Shown piece by piece: positions 56,435 to 58,168 of a DNA stretch of 58,168 nucleotides (positions are counted from its first letter, which is position 1; each line of letters begins with the position of its first letter). Origin of the DNA: Haplosporangium gracile (Eukaryota; Mortierellomycota; Mortierellomycetes; Mortierellales; Mortierellaceae). Both the position numbers and the translations under genes were made by a program. The stretch spans positions 1 to 58,168 of the forward strand of contig JAAAUF010000145.1 in assembly GCA_015499985.1 (NCBI GenBank). The letters are read 5' to 3'. The notes under the pieces are model-generated. The model made no database searches. It was not told the origin of the DNA and saw only the letters and a list, made by a program, of their open reading frames with translations.

Positions 56435-58055
56435 CTAGAGCGTCAACATAAAAGACGCGACGGCGGCCAAACCCATGGCGGCAGAGATTGCAGACTGCTG
56501 GAGGGCAGCGACGGTATCGCTGCTAGAAGAAGAAGAGCTCTTGACACCCTTCCTGTGGCCAGTCTGGGAAGGGGCGTTGTAATCCTGCTCTTCCATACCG
56601 GTCATACCCCTGTACGAACCCGTCGAGTCACCACCATTAATTTTCTCGACCGCCCCACCGGGGCCTAACTTGGATCCGCGCTGATAGGGCGTGATATCCC
56701 CGAGGCATGTAGCAATGTTAATTGGCTGCAAACCCTCGTAAGTCGCCATTTCGATCAAGGTCTTTGACACACGGACCGTATCATTAGTCAAATCGTGTTC
56801 CAGCGTAATTGGCCCGGCAGGCTCATCATTCGACGATCGGATGGTAGCACGATTGGCGAGGGCGTTCTTGAAATTTTGGATAATCTCTTGTTCGGGGATC
56901 TCGTGCATCAGCATCCTCCAGTCATTGGTGTCCCAGCCCTTTGTCCAAATGACGATCGTATAACCCATTTGGCGCAGGATCTCGCGAACACGGTTGTCGA
57001 TATCGCCGAAGGGTGGGCGGACGTATTTCATGGTTAGACCGGTCACGTCACGGATGGCCTTTTCGGTCCAGCGGATCTCGGCGACGATTTCTTGGTTCGT
57101 CAAGGTGGTCAGACCGCTGTGCGACCAGGCTTTGGGTGGAAGGAAAGAAAGAAGGAATGTAGAGGTGAGTGTTCATGGTACACAACAATCCCAAAGTCGC
57201 CTTGAAGATAAATCTAATCGCGATTAGAAAAACAAAATTGTTAATGAAACTTACTGTGCATGCCGATGTGATGACCCTGTGCGATCTGCTCACGCAAGAC
57301 ATCAGGGTACTCAAGCACACGGGATCCCACAATAAAGTAAGTCGCCGTCAACTTCTTCTCCGACAAAATCTTGGCCATGTTCCTCGTCGCCAAGCTAGGA
57401 CCATCATCAAAAGTCAACCCCCATTGATTCGTCGAAGGGCAAGTAATAATATCCGTGGGCGCCGTGCATCCATAGCAAGACCACCAGCAGGTCGTCCTGT
57501 CCAGCTCTGCGAGAGGAGGGCATTTCGGGAAATGAGGCGTCTCGGGAGCCAAACCGGCCGCGACAGGGATGTCGGGTACTTTGGACCAGTCAAGTTCGGC
57601 AACCCAGGCCCTGACCTGTGGAGAATTGACGTCGGGAACCTTGTTGCGAGTTGGGTAAAGCGCCATGTTCATCCTTCTCTTTCCACGGCCGCCGTGTTCG
57701 CGTTCGTGTCCTCCGTGTCCGGCTGCGTTTTCTTCATCCTCGAAAACATTGTCTTTGGCGGCCTCGTCATAGTTGTAGATGATGCCGTGGTAGTCGACCT
57801 GCCTGTCGGTGTTCATGTTGATGTTGTGAACGTTGGCACTGTCCTTGGGAGTGTCGGGTGAGGAAAGCATTTTGACGGCTTTCTCTGTGGTGGACCGGCC
57901 GCTGCAAAGACGACCTGCGTCAGCGCAGGCATCGTCAATAGGATCATCGCAAGAAACACCCATTGGCGGCAATTCGCTTTGGCGTTTGGTGTTTTGCCAA
58001 ATAATAGTGTCATTGCAAAGATGAGGCCAGGGGCTGTCGTTTGGTTTGTTGGTTG
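56435..58055 (-). CDS. Chitin deacetylase (NodB polysaccharide deacetylase), GPI-anchored, 5' partial
   Basis: The visible minus-strand exons are 58055..57255 and 57129..56435, joined by a 125-bp phase-1 intron. An acceptor (ACTTTAG) with a pyrimidine tract at 58056 shows that the signal-peptide exon lies beyond the right edge. At least 497 residues are present. NodB motifs in order: LTFDDGPS; HTWSHSG (rebuilt across the intron); RPPFGDIDNRVR; WTKGWDTNDW; ITLEHDL. All metal and catalytic residues look intact. A Ser run and hydrophobic end (MGLAAVASFMLTL) indicate GPI attachment. The enzyme turns cell-wall chitin into chitosan at the surface. The N-terminal region has paired cysteines (HLCND, VSCDD, DACAD, RLCSG). 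A decayed paralogue lies at 48.3 kb. Confidence 0.88.
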
Positions 58056-58168
58056 CTAAAGTTGAGTATCAGGGGAAAGAAAATAGAGATATGCTGAAGG
58101 GGTGATGCTGGATATGATTAAATGGTATTAGATATGAAAAAAAGAGATTGCACACTGTGCAAAATGGG
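58056..58168 (-). other. Partial intron upstream of the chitin deacetylase exon
   Basis: On the minus strand this is AT-rich and ends in a pyrimidine-rich stretch with a ctgat branch-like site before the TTTAG acceptor. The donor and the signal-peptide exon are outside the window. Confidence 0.55.

Noticed and set aside
57813..58013. Signal-peptide-like open frame at the chitin deacetylase 5' end
   Set aside because: Out of frame with NodB; joining needs an 11-33 bp intron or an indel, while the NodB frame has its own open extension and splice acceptor.
1..58168. tRNA, rRNA or CRISPR features
   Set aside because: I scanned for tRNA B-box-like sequence and regularly spaced repeats and saw none; a covariance-model search would be decisive.

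Overview
The window is a eukaryotic, fungal nuclear contig. Genes carry short GT-AG introns (mostly 75-190 bp) and there are no operons. Products include eIF3a/TIF32, ribosomal protein eL34, a Ugo1-like mitochondrial carrier, COQ10, a TRF-type telomere protein and chitin deacetylase. Decayed F-box/LRR genes, a PIN-domain-like gene and an intron-containing Helitron lie between the housekeeping genes. That mix suggests an early-diverging fungus of the Mortierella group (Mortierellomycota). This placement is an inference from gene content and was not tested by any search.

Layout. 0-1 kb: 3'-truncated CENP-B/pogo-type DNA-binding protein (-), divergent from a PRCC-like protein (+). 2.6-9.9 kb: dense plus-strand block of a Ugo1-like carrier, TIF32/eIF3a with a 707-bp first intron, and COQ10 with a large low-complexity insertion. 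10-14.6 kb: small secreted cysteine-rich protein (-), a broken F-box/LRR gene (-) and long spacers. 14.7-23.6 kb: MFS transporter (+), then an unrecognised 951-residue membrane protein (-) and a DUF1769 protein (-) with a 1.1-kb first intron. 23.6-28.1 kb: spacer, decayed Helitron and PIN-like pseudogene. 28.1-42.7 kb: a full ABCC/MRP-type transporter and a full ABCB/P-glycoprotein-type transporter in tandem, 4.5 kb apart. 43.7-48 kb: Stealth-family sugar-phosphate transferase and a JmjC/cupin dioxygenase, with a 110-bp assembly gap between them. 48-50.4 kb: a chitin deacetylase relic and two F-box/LRR relics. 52.2-58.2 kb: eL34, the TRF-like telomere protein, and a chitin deacetylase whose signal-peptide exon lies beyond the right edge.

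Exon structures were built by hand. Each junction was chosen by GT/AG sites, preserved phase and continuity with the known family. Most genes work independently. The visible links are two mitochondrial proteins close together (Ugo1-like, COQ10), two translation genes (TIF32, eL34), and three membrane exporters.

I found no clearly new multi-gene system. The best leads are: the eL34 intron, which stays open in frame for its whole 495 bp; a COQ10 START domain split by about 175 residues; an intron-bearing Helitron that has lost its HUH motif; a chitin deacetylase relic 8 kb from an intact paralogue; and an unknown membrane protein whose four introns are all phase 1.
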